Source: Erysipelotrichia bacterium
GTDB lineage: Bacteria > Bacillota_I > Bacilli_A > Erysipelotrichales > Erysipelotrichaceae
Assembly (NCBI GenBank): GCA_012800355.1
Contig: JAAZJL010000067.1
Coordinates: forward strand, 1 to 37,731
Length of the DNA: 37,731 nucleotides
Direction of reading: 5' to 3'
In this document: positions 27,881 to 36,679 of the stretch, in pieces
Position numbering within the stretch: the first letter of the stretch is position 1
Layout of the letters: every line of letters begins with the position of its first letter
Made by a program: the position numbers and the translations under genes
The notes under the pieces: model-generated
The model's input: only the letters and a program-made list of their open reading frames with translations
The model's database searches: none
Told to the model about the DNA's origin: nothing

Positions 27881-29644
27881 CTACCTCCTATTTTTTCTTA
27901 ATTCATTTAGTCTTCTTTGAAGTTCTACTACTTCAGTAGCAACTTTCATTTGCATATTTTCATCTGAATAATTATCCATTCTAGCTTGTAATTTTTCTAA
28001 TTGTAACTCTATTTCATATTCTTTAACTTTGTCAATTGAATCTAATAAAAGTATTTCATCTTCATCTTCACAATGAGTTTTATCTGATTCTATTTCACAA
28101 AGTAAACTGATTAATTGAGAATCATCAATTTCAGCTAACAGTTCTCCTAATTTTATATATTGATTTTGATCATAAAAATTTATTATCGATTTAGCAATAT
28201 CATCAAACTGTTTGTTAGGTAAATATCCTAATTGATTTTTATAAATATTAATGTTGTTAGCTGAGAATAATAATTGTTTTAAAATTATTTTTTGGGCAAT
28301 TTCAATTCCACTTTGTAAACTAGAAGTTGGTCTTGATATTCGTTGTGTTTCTTTTTTTGTTTCATTACCAATAATACCTGAAGCTAACTGAGCAACATTA
28401 AAACCAGTTAGTTCAGCCAATTTATTTATATAACTCTGTTTGTCAAAATTATTCTTAACTTTTTTTATTTCTTCCAAAACTTTAAAAGTGTATTCTCTTT
28501 TAGCAGTATAATTATCTAAATCATAAGATAACTTATAATGTTCAATAATAAACTCTACCCAAGTTTTAGGTTTTAAAATCATTTCAGAAAGACGTTTAGT
28601 TCCATATTTGTTGATAATCTCGTCTGGATCATACTTTGTGTCATTATTTAATACCAATACATCAAAACCTTCTTGTAAACAATCTTTTCCAGTCTTTAAG
28701 ATTGCTGATTGGCCAGCATTATCTCCATCAAAAGCTAATAGAATATTATTAGTAAACCTTTTAATCGCTAATAGTTGATTTTTAGTTGTGTTAGTTCCCA
28801 TTGAACAAACTGTATTTTGAAATCCTATTTTATCAAAGGCTATTACATCCATAGGTCCTTCAGCTAAAATTACAAATTTAGTTTCTCTAATTTTTTCTTT
28901 TGCTCGATGCAAATTAAACACGACATTGCTCTTTCTAAAAATAGGAGTATCAGTAGAATTGATGTATTTTATATCGACTTTAGGGTCAATGCTTCGAGCT
29001 GTAAAACCTATTGGATTACCATTAACATCACTGATTGGAATCATAATACGATTAAAAAAGACATCTCTAACGCCATTATTAGTTAATCTAGCAAGGCTAG
29101 CAGCTATTATATCGTTATCCTTATAGCCTTTTTTTGATAAAAATGAATACAATTTATCTTCTTTTGGATTATAACCAATTTGAAATCTTTCTATTATTGT
29201 GTTATCTATATTTCTTTTATTTAAATATTCTTTGTATAATAGACCTTCTTTTGAGTTTAGTTCATACTGGCAATAATTAACAGCTTCCCTCATTATTTTA
29301 TGAGTAATAGTTTCTTCAAATGTATCAATTTTAGTATCACCAAAATCATATTGATAGCCAACCATATCAGCTACTAGTTTTACTGCTTCAACATAACTTA
29401 AGTGTTTATATTTCATTACAAAACTAAAAACATCTCCTGAACTTTTATTTTCTGGTGGACAAGAAAAGCATTTGAAAATTTGTTTATCTACAGAAATATG
29501 TAATGAAGGATTATTATCATCATGAAAAGGACAATATGCTACATAATTGTTTCCTTTTTTGATAACTTGAATAAAGTTGCCAATAATATCTTGTATTGGT
29601 GCTTTATTTTTTATTTCACTAATTATTTCTTTAGGTATTCTCAT
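27881..29644 (-). CDS. dnaG: DNA primase
   Basis: DnaG lays RNA primers at the replication fork. The 587-aa protein has the CHC2 zinc finger with Cys38, His41, Cys59 and Cys62 (CPFH...CFSC). The Toprim catalytic core follows, with [13 protein letters not shown] near 261 and [12 protein letters not shown], and then a helicase-binding C-terminal region. The linker after the last zinc Cys is longer than usual ([11 protein letters not shown] instead of a short GG stretch), which looks tolerable. GGAGAAT stands before the ATG. Order glyQS-dnaG-rpoD matches the conserved macromolecular-synthesis operon. Confidence 0.95.
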   Translation of the reverse strand: MRIPKEIISEIKNKAPIQDIIGNFIQVIKKGNNYVAYCPFHDDNNPSLHISVDKQIFKCFSCPPENKSSGDVFSFVMKYKHLSYVEAVKLVADMVGYQYDFGDTKIDTFEETITHKIMREAVNYCQYELNSKEGLLYKEYLNKRNIDNTIIERFQIGYNPKEDKLYSFLSKKGYKDNDIIAASLARLTNNGVRDVFFNRIMIPISDVNGNPIGFTARSIDPKVDIKYINSTDTPIFRKSNVVFNLHRAKEKIRETKFVILAEGPMDVIAFDKIGFQNTVCSMGTNTTKNQLLAIKRFTNNILLAFDGDNAGQSAILKTGKDCLQEGFDVLVLNNDTKYDPDEIINKYGTKRLSEMILKPKTWVEFIIEHYKLSYDLDNYTAKREYTFKVLEEIKKVKNNFDKQSYINKLAELTGFNVAQLASGIIGNETKKETQRISRPTSSLQSGIEIAQKIILKQLLFSANNINIYKNQLGYLPNKQFDDIAKSIINFYDQNQYIKLGELLAEIDDSQLISLLCEIESDKTHCEDEDEILLLDSIDKVKEYEIELQLEKLQARMDNYSDENMQMKVATEVVELQRRLNELRKNRR

Positions 29645-29652
29645 CTATTCTC

Positions 29653-31038
29653 CTAATACTTTATATATTCAGCAATATATTTTTCTAAATCTTCAATCTT
29701 AACAATTTCTTGTTTCATTGTATCTCTATTTCTGACGGTAACTGTTCCATTAGGTTCAGTATCAAAGTCAATTGTAATGCATAAAGGCGTACCAATAGCA
29801 TCTTGTCTTCGATAACGTTTACCGATAGAGCCAGTTTCATCATACTGCACATCAAAAGACTTAGCCAAATTCTTGTAAATTTCAAACGCTTGGTCTGATA
29901 ACTTTTTACTCAGCGGTAAAACTGCTGCTTTAATTGGGGCAAGCGCTGGATGAAAATGCATTACTATTCTAATATCTTCTTTTTCGTCAGTGCCAATATT
30001 TTCTTCTTCATAAGAATTGCAAACAAAGGCTAAAAACAGTCTTTCTACACCTACAGATGGTTCAACACAATATGGGACAAATTTTTCATTTGTAAATGGA
30101 TCAAAATAGCTTAAATCAGCTTTCGAATGGTCCATATGTTGTTTTAAATCATAATCAGTTCTATTAGCGATACCCCAGACTTCCCCCCAACCAAATGGGA
30201 AATTAAACTCAATATCACAAGTTCCTTTGGAATAAAATGCTAATTCTTCAGGAGTATGATCTCTAAAACGCATATTCTCTTCTTTTAAACCCAAATCTTT
30301 TAACCAATCTAAGCAAAATTGCTTCCAATATATATACCACTGGTCATCATCACCAGGAGCACAGAAAAATTCCAATTCCATTTGTTCAAATTCTCTTGTT
30401 CTAAAGATAAAGTTACCTGGGGTTATTTCATTTCTAAAGGCTTTTCCAATTTGGCCAATACCAAATGGTAATTTCTTTCTCATTGATCTTTGGACATTTC
30501 TAAAGTTTACAAACATACCTTGAGCTGTTTCTGGACGTAAATATATTGTACTTTGATTGTCTTCAACAACTCCCTGAAAAGTTTTAAACATTAAATTAAA
30601 TTTTCTAATATCTGTCCAGTCCAATTGTCCACAATTTGGACAAACAATCTTATGTTCATTTATATAATTAACCATGTCATCATTTTTCATTGATTCAACA
30701 GCAACTTTTTCTTTTGCTTGGTTTTCTATAAGTTGGTCTGCTCTATATCTAGTTTTACATTTTTTACAGTCAATTAAAGGATCTGAAAAGTTTGCTACAT
30801 GTCCTGTAGCAACCCAAACTTCTGGATTCATTAAAATTGCTGCTTGAATACCTTCGTTATTAGTATCCTCTTGAATGAACTTTTTCCACCAGGCATTCTT
30901 AATATTCTTCTTTAAATTCATGCCTAATGGACCATAATCCCAAGTATTTGATAACCCCCCATAAATTTCAGAACCCTGATAAACAAATCCTGATATTCTT
31001 AAGTGATTAACAATTTGTTCAAATGTATATTTTGACAT
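29653..31038 (-). CDS. glyQS: Glycine--tRNA ligase, dimeric (single-chain) type
   Basis: This class II synthetase of the alpha-2 type makes Gly-tRNA. The 461-aa protein opens with [22 protein letters not shown], the family's N-terminal signature. It carries a Cys4 zinc site (CKKC near 91, CPNCG near 133), motif 2 around [21 protein letters not shown], and motif 3 around PSVGVERL. The C-terminal anticodon domain has [20 protein letters not shown] precedes the ATG. It lies in the recO-glyQS-dnaG order. No T-box is visible in the short 63-bp gap upstream. Confidence 0.96.
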   Translation of the reverse strand: MSKYTFEQIVNHLRISGFVYQGSEIYGGLSNTWDYGPLGMNLKKNIKNAWWKKFIQEDTNNEGIQAAILMNPEVWVATGHVANFSDPLIDCKKCKTRYRADQLIENQAKEKVAVESMKNDDMVNYINEHKIVCPNCGQLDWTDIRKFNLMFKTFQGVVEDNQSTIYLRPETAQGMFVNFRNVQRSMRKKLPFGIGQIGKAFRNEITPGNFIFRTREFEQMELEFFCAPGDDDQWYIYWKQFCLDWLKDLGLKEENMRFRDHTPEELAFYSKGTCDIEFNFPFGWGEVWGIANRTDYDLKQHMDHSKADLSYFDPFTNEKFVPYCVEPSVGVERLFLAFVCNSYEEENIGTDEKEDIRIVMHFHPALAPIKAAVLPLSKKLSDQAFEIYKNLAKSFDVQYDETGSIGKRYRRQDAIGTPLCITIDFDTEPNGTVTVRNRDTMKQEIVKIEDLEKYIAEYIKY

Positions 31039-31071
31039 TAATATTACCTCTTTTCTATGCCTTCACTATAA

Positions 31072-31100
31072 TATATACGTTTATCTAAAATAAAAGTAAA
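31072..31100 (-). promoter_or_regulatory. Possible internal promoter ahead of glyQS
   Basis: Minus-strand TTTACT (complement of 31095-31100), 17-bp spacer, TATATA (complement of 31072-31077) in the recO-glyQS gap. It is moderate in quality and sits in AT-rich sequence, so it may be chance. Confidence 0.3.
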
Positions 31101-31101
31101 C

Positions 31102-31824
31102 CTAGTTATTTAAATTTATTAAACTTTGATAGCTTTTTAAATAAATACCTGAGTAATTAATTAAAATCTGCATTAACATATCAGTTAATTTAAAATCATT
31201 TAAGTTCAAAGTTAATAGTGTATCATAAACATCAAATGATGCTTTATTAATGATTCTGAAGTTTTTTAAAAAATCTACATCAAATATTTCATCGTTAAAT
31301 TCTCTATTACAATAACTACAGATAAATCCACCTTCCTTAATAGATATTGATTCAATATTATTGGTTCTTCCACAGTTAACACACCCATCAACATAAGGTG
31401 AAATGCCTAATAAAGTTAATATTGAGACTAAATAAACATTTAATACTAAATATATTTGGTCAGTATCATTTAGCTTAGTTAATGTCTTAAATAATAAATC
31501 GTATATATTATCTTCAACAGCATTGGCAATTTCGCAAATTACTGAAGCAACAGCTATTTTTTCATAGTCAATCATAATATCACTAAACTGTTTTATCAAA
31601 TTTGCACTTTTTAGTATTTGAATTGATTTACTTGGATTGTAGTCAAATAAAAAATTACTATGATTAAAAAGTTGTGTAGCATAGACATTTTTACTGGTTA
31701 TCTTTTTATATCCCTTAACATACAACGCAATTTTTCCATATTCATTAGTTAATATAGTTATTATTGCATCATTTTCTTTGTACTCTATTGAGTTAATAAC
31801 AATTCCTTTTATTAAATCATTCAT
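31102..31824 (-). CDS. recO: DNA repair protein RecO
   Basis: RecO helps RecR load RecA at single-strand gaps. The 240-aa protein begins with the OB-fold (MNDLIKGIVINSIEYKENDAIITILTNEYGKIALYVKGYKK). A Cys4 zinc finger follows near residues 145-170 (CVNCGRT...CSYC), then a helical C-terminus. The track's TTG start at 31848 lies inside era; the ATG at 31822-31824 matches the family N-terminus and follows the era stop by 4 bp, although its AAGGAA ribosome site is unusually close. Its place between era and glyQS is conserved. Confidence 0.92.
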   Translation of the reverse strand: MNDLIKGIVINSIEYKENDAIITILTNEYGKIALYVKGYKKITSKNVYATQLFNHSNFLFDYNPSKSIQILKSANLIKQFSDIMIDYEKIAVASVICEIANAVEDNIYDLLFKTLTKLNDTDQIYLVLNVYLVSILTLLGISPYVDGCVNCGRTNNIESISIKEGGFICSYCNREFNDEIFDVDFLKNFRIINKASFDVYDTLLTLNLNDFKLTDMLMQILINYSGIYLKSYQSLINLNN

Positions 31825-31828
31825 TTCC

Positions 31829-32713
31829 TTATTTATCCCAATAACCAAATTCTTTTAGTTGGTGATTTTTATTGCGCCAATTTTCTTCAACTGACACAAA
31901 TAACTCTAAAAATACTTTTGCTTGTAATCTTAGTTCTAATTCTTCCCTAGCAAAAGAACCGATTTTTTTAATCATTGCGCCTTGTTTTCCAACAATTATC
32001 TTTTTCTGACTATCTCTTTCGCATACTATTTTAGCGTTAATAACAACTAAATCCTTTTTTGTTTCCATTTTTTCAATCACCACAGCAATTGAATGAGGAA
32101 TTTCTTCAGAAGTATTTATTAATACTTTTTCTCTTATAATTTCAGCTATCATAAACTGTTCTGGATAATCTGAAATCATATCTGTAGGATAATATTGAAT
32201 TTTATCAGGCAAATATGACTTGATAGTGTTAATTAATTCATCAATATTTTTATTTCTTAAAGCACTTAAAGGTATTATTTCATCATAATCATCTGTATTT
32301 ATTTCTTTTAAAAATTCAATTAATTCTCTAGTAGTTAATTTGTCAATTTTATTAATAATTAATAGTTTTGGTTTTTCAATATTTTTGATATTTTCAGCAA
32401 TTATCTGATCACTTTTACCATAACCTTTAGTTGCGTCAATTAAAAATAAAATAATATCTGCTTCTTTAGCTGCAGTATAGGCACTTTGGACCATCATTTT
32501 ATTTAGTTTTGATTTTGCTTTATGAATTCCAGGCGTATCAATAAAAATAATTTGAGTATCTTTAGTTGTCAAGATCCCTCTGATATTATCTCTAGTTGTT
32601 TGAGGTTTAGGTGTAGCTATTGCTACCTTTTTAGCTAAAATCGTATTTAATAAAGTGCTTTTCCCAACATTTGGTTTTCCTATCAAAGCAACAAATCCAC
32701 TTTTAAAACCCAT
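31829..32713 (-). CDS. era: GTPase Era
   Basis: Era binds 16S rRNA near its 3' end and helps 30S maturation. The 294-aa protein has G1 GKPNVGKST (residues 12-20), the TTRDN switch, G3 DTPGIHK and G4 NKIDKL. A C-terminal KH domain includes KIIVGKQGAMIKKIGSFAREELE. GGAGGA lies inside cdd before the ATG, one base after the cdd stop. Neighbour order ybeY-cdd-era-recO is the usual one in Firmicutes. Confidence 0.97.
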   Translation of the reverse strand: MGFKSGFVALIGKPNVGKSTLLNTILAKKVAIATPKPQTTRDNIRGILTTKDTQIIFIDTPGIHKAKSKLNKMMVQSAYTAAKEADIILFLIDATKGYGKSDQIIAENIKNIEKPKLLIINKIDKLTTRELIEFLKEINTDDYDEIIPLSALRNKNIDELINTIKSYLPDKIQYYPTDMISDYPEQFMIAEIIREKVLINTSEEIPHSIAVVIEKMETKKDLVVINAKIVCERDSQKKIIVGKQGAMIKKIGSFAREELELRLQAKVFLELFVSVEENWRNKNHQLKEFGYWDK

Positions 32714-32714
32714 A

Positions 32715-33113
32715 TTATTCTAAATCCTCCTTGGAAAATTGCATTGGTAATAATTCAGAAATATTAGTAATTAACACTTCTTCTTTATTAGCAAGAATAA
32801 TTGGTGTATCTTGATTTATTAACTCCGCCAAAACTTGACGACAAATACCACAAGGAGAACCTATCCTTTTGCCATAAGTTACTATACATAATGCTTCAAT
32901 ATCATTTTTTCTATAACCATTACTATAGGCAGCAAATATAGCACTTCTTTCAGCGCAATTTGTTGCTCCATATGAGGCATTTTCAATATTGGCACCTAAA
33001 AAGTAGTTGCCATCCTTACATAAGCAACATGCTCCTACTTTATAGTTTGAATATTGACAATAAGCATTATCAGCTGCTTTAAATGCTAATTCTATTAATT
33101 TTTCTTGCTTCAT
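32715..33113 (-). CDS. cdd: Cytidine deaminase
   Basis: The enzyme converts cytidine and deoxycytidine to uridines in pyrimidine salvage. The 132-aa tetrameric-type protein has the zinc and proton-shuttle motif TNCAERSA (Cys53, Glu55) and PCGICRQVL (Cys88, Cys91). It follows ybeY by 17 bp. In Bacillus the diacylglycerol kinase gene dgkA separates ybeY and cdd; here it is absent. Confidence 0.96.
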   Translation of the reverse strand: MKQEKLIELAFKAADNAYCQYSNYKVGACCLCKDGNYFLGANIENASYGATNCAERSAIFAAYSNGYRKNDIEALCIVTYGKRIGSPCGICRQVLAELINQDTPIILANKEEVLITNISELLPMQFSKEDLE

Positions 33114-33130
33114 TAATTAATTCTCCTTCA

Positions 33131-33586
33131 TTAATCATTTCTTGAAATTATGTCATCTAAAATTAGTTTTTGATATTTAATCATCTCTTTTTCTTCTTTT
33201 TCATTTAAATGGTCAAAACCACATAGGTGTAATAAACCGTGAGTAAATAAGAAACATATTTCTCTTCTTTCTGAATGGTTATACTTTTCTGCTTGTCTAA
33301 TTGCAGCATCTACATTAATAAATATATCCCCCAATTCTTCTTCAAAGAAAACATTTTCATCTTGATTATCATTTAATGCAAATGAAATTACATCGGTTGT
33401 TTTATCAATGTTACGATACTTTTTGTTAATCTGTTGCATCTTTTTATCTAAAGTAAATATCACACTTAAACAAATATGATCATTTAAATTTAATAATTCA
33501 ATTGCTTTAGAAGTTATTTTCTTAAAATCAGTGCGATATTTAACATAATCTTTTCTTTTTGTTCTATTTATAACATTTATTTCCAT
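33131..33586 (-). CDS. ybeY: Endoribonuclease YbeY
   Basis: YbeY is a zinc endoribonuclease for 16S rRNA 3' processing and ribosome quality control. The 151-aa protein carries the diagnostic metal motif HGLLHLCGFDH (His116, His120, His126), and the preceding TTDVISFAL and ELGDIFIN segments are typical. It begins 3 bp after the phoH stop and is followed by cdd and era. Confidence 0.96.
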   Translation of the reverse strand: MEINVINRTKRKDYVKYRTDFKKITSKAIELLNLNDHICLSVIFTLDKKMQQINKKYRNIDKTTDVISFALNDNQDENVFFEEELGDIFINVDAAIRQAEKYNHSERREICFLFTHGLLHLCGFDHLNEKEEKEMIKYQKLILDDIISRND

Positions 33587-33589
33587 AAT

Positions 33590-34513
33590 TTATTCTTCTA
33601 CTTTTTCATAAGCTTCAATTATCTTTTGAACAACTGGATGTCTTACCACATCTTTACTAGACATATATACAACTTTAATCTCATCAATATCTTTGATTAT
33701 TTTAATAGCTTCAATCAAACCACTTTGTTTTGATCTAGGTAAATCTATTTGCGTAATGTCACCATTTATAATCATTTTAGAATTAAAACCTAAACGAGTC
33801 ATGAACATCTTTATTTGACTTGGAACGGTATTTTGTGCTTCATCTAATATGATACAAGCATCATTTAATGTTCTTCCCCTCATATATGCTAGAGGAGCTA
33901 TTTCTAAAATTCCTTTTTCTATCAATTTAGCAGTGTTTTCAGAAGAAATTAGAGCATCAAAAGAATCATAAATCGGTCTTAAATATGGATCAACTTTTTC
34001 TTTTAAATCCCCAGGTAAAAAACCTAGTGATTCGCCAGATTCAACAACTGGTCTAGTAATAATAATCTTGTTAATCAAACCTTTTTTCAACAAACTATAA
34101 GCATAAACTACCGCAAGAAAAGTCTTTCCAGTTCCTGCTGGTCCCACTGCAACAGTAATTACATTGTTTTCAAAAGCTTCGTATAAGTCTTTTTGTCCTT
34201 TAGTTCTTAAATAAAACTTTTTTAGACCCACACCATTAGCTACAAACTTTTTATAATAATTATCATTTAAGATACTATTTATATCTTGACTTTCAATATG
34301 GCCATTTTCTTCACATTCATAAACAATCGCTTCAAACACCTTTTTTAATGTCTTCACTTTTGTTTTGTCATCACAATAAACAATTGAACCATCTACTTCA
34401 ATTTTTACATTATAAAAATTTTCTATTAATTGAATGTTTTTATCTTCGTTTCCTAAAACCATTAATAAGGTTTCGTGATTAAGATGATTTAAATCGCATA
34501 CAATATTATTCAA
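33590..34513 (-). CDS. phoH: PhoH family P-loop ATPase
   Basis: The 307-aa protein has an N-terminal KH-like part (about 1-100) and a P-loop domain: Walker A GPAGTGKTFLAV near 124 and CIILDEAQNT as Walker B, then FMTRLGFNSKMIINGDITQIDLP. PhoH-like proteins are predicted RNA-acting ATPases and sit next to ybeY in most bacteria. The start is TTG at 34511-34513, with GGAGG 9 nt upstream; no in-frame ATG lies nearby upstream. A TATAAT with a TTCAAA 16 bp away gives it a promoter just after rpsU. Confidence 0.92.
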   Translation of the reverse strand: MNNIVCDLNHLNHETLLMVLGNEDKNIQLIENFYNVKIEVDGSIVYCDDKTKVKTLKKVFEAIVYECEENGHIESQDINSILNDNYYKKFVANGVGLKKFYLRTKGQKDLYEAFENNVITVAVGPAGTGKTFLAVVYAYSLLKKGLINKIIITRPVVESGESLGFLPGDLKEKVDPYLRPIYDSFDALISSENTAKLIEKGILEIAPLAYMRGRTLNDACIILDEAQNTVPSQIKMFMTRLGFNSKMIINGDITQIDLPRSKQSGLIEAIKIIKDIDEIKVVYMSSKDVVRHPVVQKIIEAYEKVEE

Positions 34514-34536
34514 TAAACATAACCTCCACTATCATA

Positions 34537-34564
34537 ATTATATTACAAAAAAAGTGGTTTTGAA
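34537..34564 (-). promoter_or_regulatory. Promoter of the phoH-to-rpoD operon
   Basis: Minus-strand TTCAAA (complement of 34559-34564), 16-bp spacer, TATAAT (complement of 34537-34542). The -35 lies in the loop and arm of the rpsU terminator. Confidence 0.5.
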
Positions 34565-34569
34565 CCACT
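34547..34569 (-). terminator. Terminator of rpsU
   Basis: Minus-strand stem AGTGGTT/AACCACT with a 3-nt loop and a run of seven T. It begins at the rpsU stop codon. Confidence 0.8.
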
Positions 34570-34744
34570 ATTTCTTTCTAGCCTTTCTTGCAGCTTCTTG
34601 TTTTAACTTACGTTTAACGCCTGGTTTAACATAGTATTCTCTCTTACGAGCTTCAGCAAGGGTACCATTACGAGATACTTGTCTTTTAAAACGACGTAAA
34701 GCATCATCAAGCTGTTCGTTATCTTTAACTACTACTTTTGCCAT
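34568..34744 (-). CDS. rpsU: Small ribosomal subunit protein bS21
   Basis: This 58-aa protein is too short for the track. I read it by hand: it begins [19 protein letters not shown] and has the bS21 signature [20 protein letters not shown], then a very basic tail ending AARKARKK. bS21 joins the 30S late and aids initiation. AGGGAGGG lies 7 nt before the ATG and a consensus promoter lies about 40 bp upstream. rpsU-phoH-ybeY is a common Firmicute order (yqeY, often between them, is absent). A strong terminator begins at its stop codon. Confidence 0.96.
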   Translation of the reverse strand: MAKVVVKDNEQLDDALRRFKRQVSRNGTLAEARKREYYVKPGVKRKLKQEAARKARKK

Positions 34745-34782
34745 GTTCTACCCTCCCTTCTGAATAAGTATAAACCTTAACT

Positions 34783-34811
34783 ATTATAATCTATTTATTT
34801 TTACTTTGCAA
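34783..34811 (-). promoter_or_regulatory. Promoter of rpsU
   Basis: Minus-strand TTGCAA (complement of 34806-34811), 17-bp spacer, TATAAT (complement of 34783-34788). Confidence 0.75.
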
Positions 34812-34813
34812 CG

Positions 34814-34831
34814 GCAAATGTGAATTTGTGT
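34814..34831. repeat. Short repeat GCAAATGTGAATTTGTGT (copy 1)
   Basis: It matches 17 of 18 bases with 37431-37448 in the same orientation. A weaker third copy is at 37457-37474. The core CAAAT/ATTTG is itself palindromic. Confidence 0.5.
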
Positions 34832-34857
34832 GATTAATATATGATAATTTCATAAGT

Positions 34858-34877
34858 AATAGTATTGGAAAATGTCC
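34858..34877 (+). repeat. Inverted repeat AATAGTATTGGAAAATGTCC (left copy)
   Basis: It matches 17 of 20 bases with the reverse complement of 37405-37424. The pair bounds the lipoprotein-TetR segment. Confidence 0.5.
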
Positions 34878-34908
34878 TCAATTATACTTGATAGCTATTG
34901 TGTAATTT

Positions 34909-34947
34909 GGAGGTGTTTACAAGATGTTTCCTACTTTAAAAGTGTAG
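34909..34947 (+). other. Candidate seven-codon micro-ORF with strong ribosome site
   Basis: GGAGGTG (34909-34915) lies 8 nt before ATG 34924, which opens MFPTLKV and stops at TAG 34945-34947. The stop runs into a hairpin. This could be a leader peptide, the broken start of a lost gene, or chance. No convincing promoter is visible upstream. Confidence 0.3.
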
Positions 34948-34975
34948 CATATTTTGTCTTGAAACAATATGCTAC
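34944..34975 (+). terminator. Hairpin after the micro-ORF, possible terminator
   Basis: Perfect 10-bp arms GTAGCATATT/AATATGCTAC with a 12-nt loop, followed by TTCTTGTTTTT. It reads as a plus-strand terminator although no normal plus-strand gene lies upstream. Confidence 0.5.
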
Positions 34976-35056
34976 TTCTTGTTTTTAACTATTTAATTTT
35001 AGGGTATCCCATTTAGATGGTTTACATTAAAACTTAAGATAGATTACCTCACCTTA

Positions 35057-36310
35057 TTACCAATGATTTCCATATAAATTTTCAGGAGCAACTTGTTTAA
35101 CTTTTGTTTCGCCAGTTAAAATATTTAAATCATACTTAGCATAAGTGTGAATTCCATATTCTTTTACTATAATTTCTTTTAAATCTTTAACTCCTGAACT
35201 ATCAATAGGATTTTCCAAGCATTCTAGCAAACTTTTTTTAGTTTCTTCATCTAAATTTTGGTTAATGTGTTTCTTATACAAATTTAAATACAAGTCTTGG
35301 TGTAGTTTTAAATATTCAACCTTTTCTAAATATGCCTGATTAATACCAATGTATAGAATGTGATTTGAACATGTTTGTTGATCTAAACCAGATTCTTTAC
35401 AAGCAATACCTGATAACATAGTTTTAAAAGTGTCAATCTTCTTTTCAGGAAGATATATTCTGTGGATATACAAAACATCATCTTTTATTTCATTAAATAA
35501 GGCAACATCATAATCAATTAATTTAAAATCAAAATAAACACCACTTGGAAATTCTTTTCCAAAAGTAAATAGTTCTTCTATTTCTCCATTAATATTTATT
35601 CTAAACAATTCATTTTTTTGTTTTATGTAGGTCCAATAGCCATCTGATGTTAATGGCTGAATGTTGGGATAATCAATTTCTTTAAATAGAACATACTGTT
35701 TAATACTATTATCCACATCAAACAAGATATTTACATACATACCAAATTCATCAAAAACCATTGCTGTTTTCCAAGAAGCTTCTTTACTAACAATTTTTGG
35801 CATTGTTTCTTCTGAGTAAAGATGTTCTTTTGAATAATATTCTTCATAGGAAATGCTTTCTCTTTCTTTTACCACCCATATTTTTTCGTCATTAGAATAA
35901 TCATCTAATGCTTTCAATATTTTCTTAGTAGTTGGGTTTTTGGTTTTTATATCTTTAACTCCGTCAAATAGTGAATTAATTAGTTCAAGTTGTTGATTAT
36001 TTGGCGTTTGCTTTTCATATAGGTACTTTAAAATATTATTAGCAAAAGTATACATGTTTTCGTTATCGTAAATATTTAAATCAACAAAATTTTCATCAAT
36101 TGTGTCATTTTCTAAAATTGCTTGTTGCCATTGTAATACGATTTTATCAACTAACTCTTCTTCTATTGTCGTCATCTCTAAAGCCAATTGATAAGCTTCA
36201 AAATACTCTTTTTTATTTAGATGCTCATCAATTTTTTGATTGGTGTTTTTACAACCAAATAAAGTTATTATCATAAATAACGAAATTAGAGAAATTAAAA
36301 ATTTTTTCAT
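35057..36310 (-). CDS. Lipoprotein of unknown function
   Basis: The 417-aa protein has a lipoprotein signal (MKKFLISLISLFMII, then lipobox LFGC, Cys20). The first part of the mature chain (about 22-150) is helical and TPR-like (EHLNKKEYFEAYQLALEM). The rest (about 165-417) alternates short beta segments (YWTYIKQKNELFRININGEIEELF, VLYIHRIYLPEKKIDTF), suggesting a beta-propeller-like or repeat sensor domain. I do not recognise the family. AAGGAGAT precedes the ATG. It stands alone on the minus strand, divergent from a TetR-type regulator across a palindrome-rich gap, which suggests that the regulator controls it. Confidence 0.75.
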   Translation of the reverse strand: MKKFLISLISLFMIITLFGCKNTNQKIDEHLNKKEYFEAYQLALEMTTIEEELVDKIVLQWQQAILENDTIDENFVDLNIYDNENMYTFANNILKYLYEKQTPNNQQLELINSLFDGVKDIKTKNPTTKKILKALDDYSNDEKIWVVKERESISYEEYYSKEHLYSEETMPKIVSKEASWKTAMVFDEFGMYVNILFDVDNSIKQYVLFKEIDYPNIQPLTSDGYWTYIKQKNELFRININGEIEELFTFGKEFPSGVYFDFKLIDYDVALFNEIKDDVLYIHRIYLPEKKIDTFKTMLSGIACKESGLDQQTCSNHILYIGINQAYLEKVEYLKLHQDLYLNLYKKHINQNLDEETKKSLLECLENPIDSSGVKDLKEIIVKEYGIHTYAKYDLNILTGETKVKQVAPENLYGNHW

Positions 36311-36447
36311 ACTTCATATCTCCTTACACAAAAAAGAAATAAATATAGTCATTTAATTACAAACACCCTGTTTCCGTATACTTTAAAAAAGAACTTAAAT
36401 CAATATGCGTTTATTATAACCACTACCTTCTTTTCTAACTAAATTAT

Positions 36448-36478
36448 AAAATGTATATTCATTAAAAACATACATTTT
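36448..36478. repeat. Inverted repeat AAAATGTAT-N13-ATACATTTT
   Basis: Nine-base perfect arms, 13-nt spacer. It may be an operator half-site pair related to the GTATAC palindrome next to it, or a hairpin in the lipoprotein leader. Confidence 0.45.
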
Positions 36479-36495
36479 TGCAAATTATTTTATAA

Positions 36496-36527
36496 TAGTA
36501 TACAATTTGTATATTAATTGTATACTA
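36496..36527. promoter_or_regulatory. Candidate TetR operator TAGTATACAATT-N8-AATTGTATACTA
   Basis: Twelve-base perfect inverted arms with an 8-nt spacer. GTATAy occurs three times at exact 11-bp steps (36498, 36509, 36520), placing the sites on one face of the helix. Confidence 0.55.
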
Positions 36528-36679
36528 ATTTTAGCACAAGGTATTTTATGATTTTTACTTACAAGTTTCTTTACATTATTAAATAGTATAGTAATTTTAT
36601 GCTATTTTCTATATGGTAATTTATTAAAATTAATAATTACTTTATTATAATATTTCTATCTTAAGGGGAGATTTAAATT

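Larger units (their letters stand above)
34745..35056. other. Intergenic region rpsU / lipoprotein
   Basis: No long ORF is present. The rpsU promoter side holds TTGCAA-17-TATAAT. The rest holds a copy of each short repeat shared with 37.4 kb, a plus-strand ribosome site with a seven-codon ORF, and a hairpin. The segment TTTTAGGGTATCCCATTT near 35000 contains a small palindrome (GGGTATCCC-like). I see no tRNA or known ncRNA. Confidence 0.6.
36311..36679. other. Control region between the lipoprotein and the TetR gene
   Basis: This AT-rich gap has no ORF of note. It contains two inverted repeats (36448-36478 and 36496-36527), an additional GTATAC at about 36377, a minus-strand TATAAT upstream of the lipoprotein gene (complement of about 36413-36418) and a plus-strand TATAAT at about 36650. 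Neither -10 has a good -35, as expected of regulated promoters. Confidence 0.55.

Noticed and set aside
36311-36679. CRISPR-like array in the palindrome-rich gap
   Set aside because: The repeats are short palindromic sites without regular unique spacers, and no cas gene is present.
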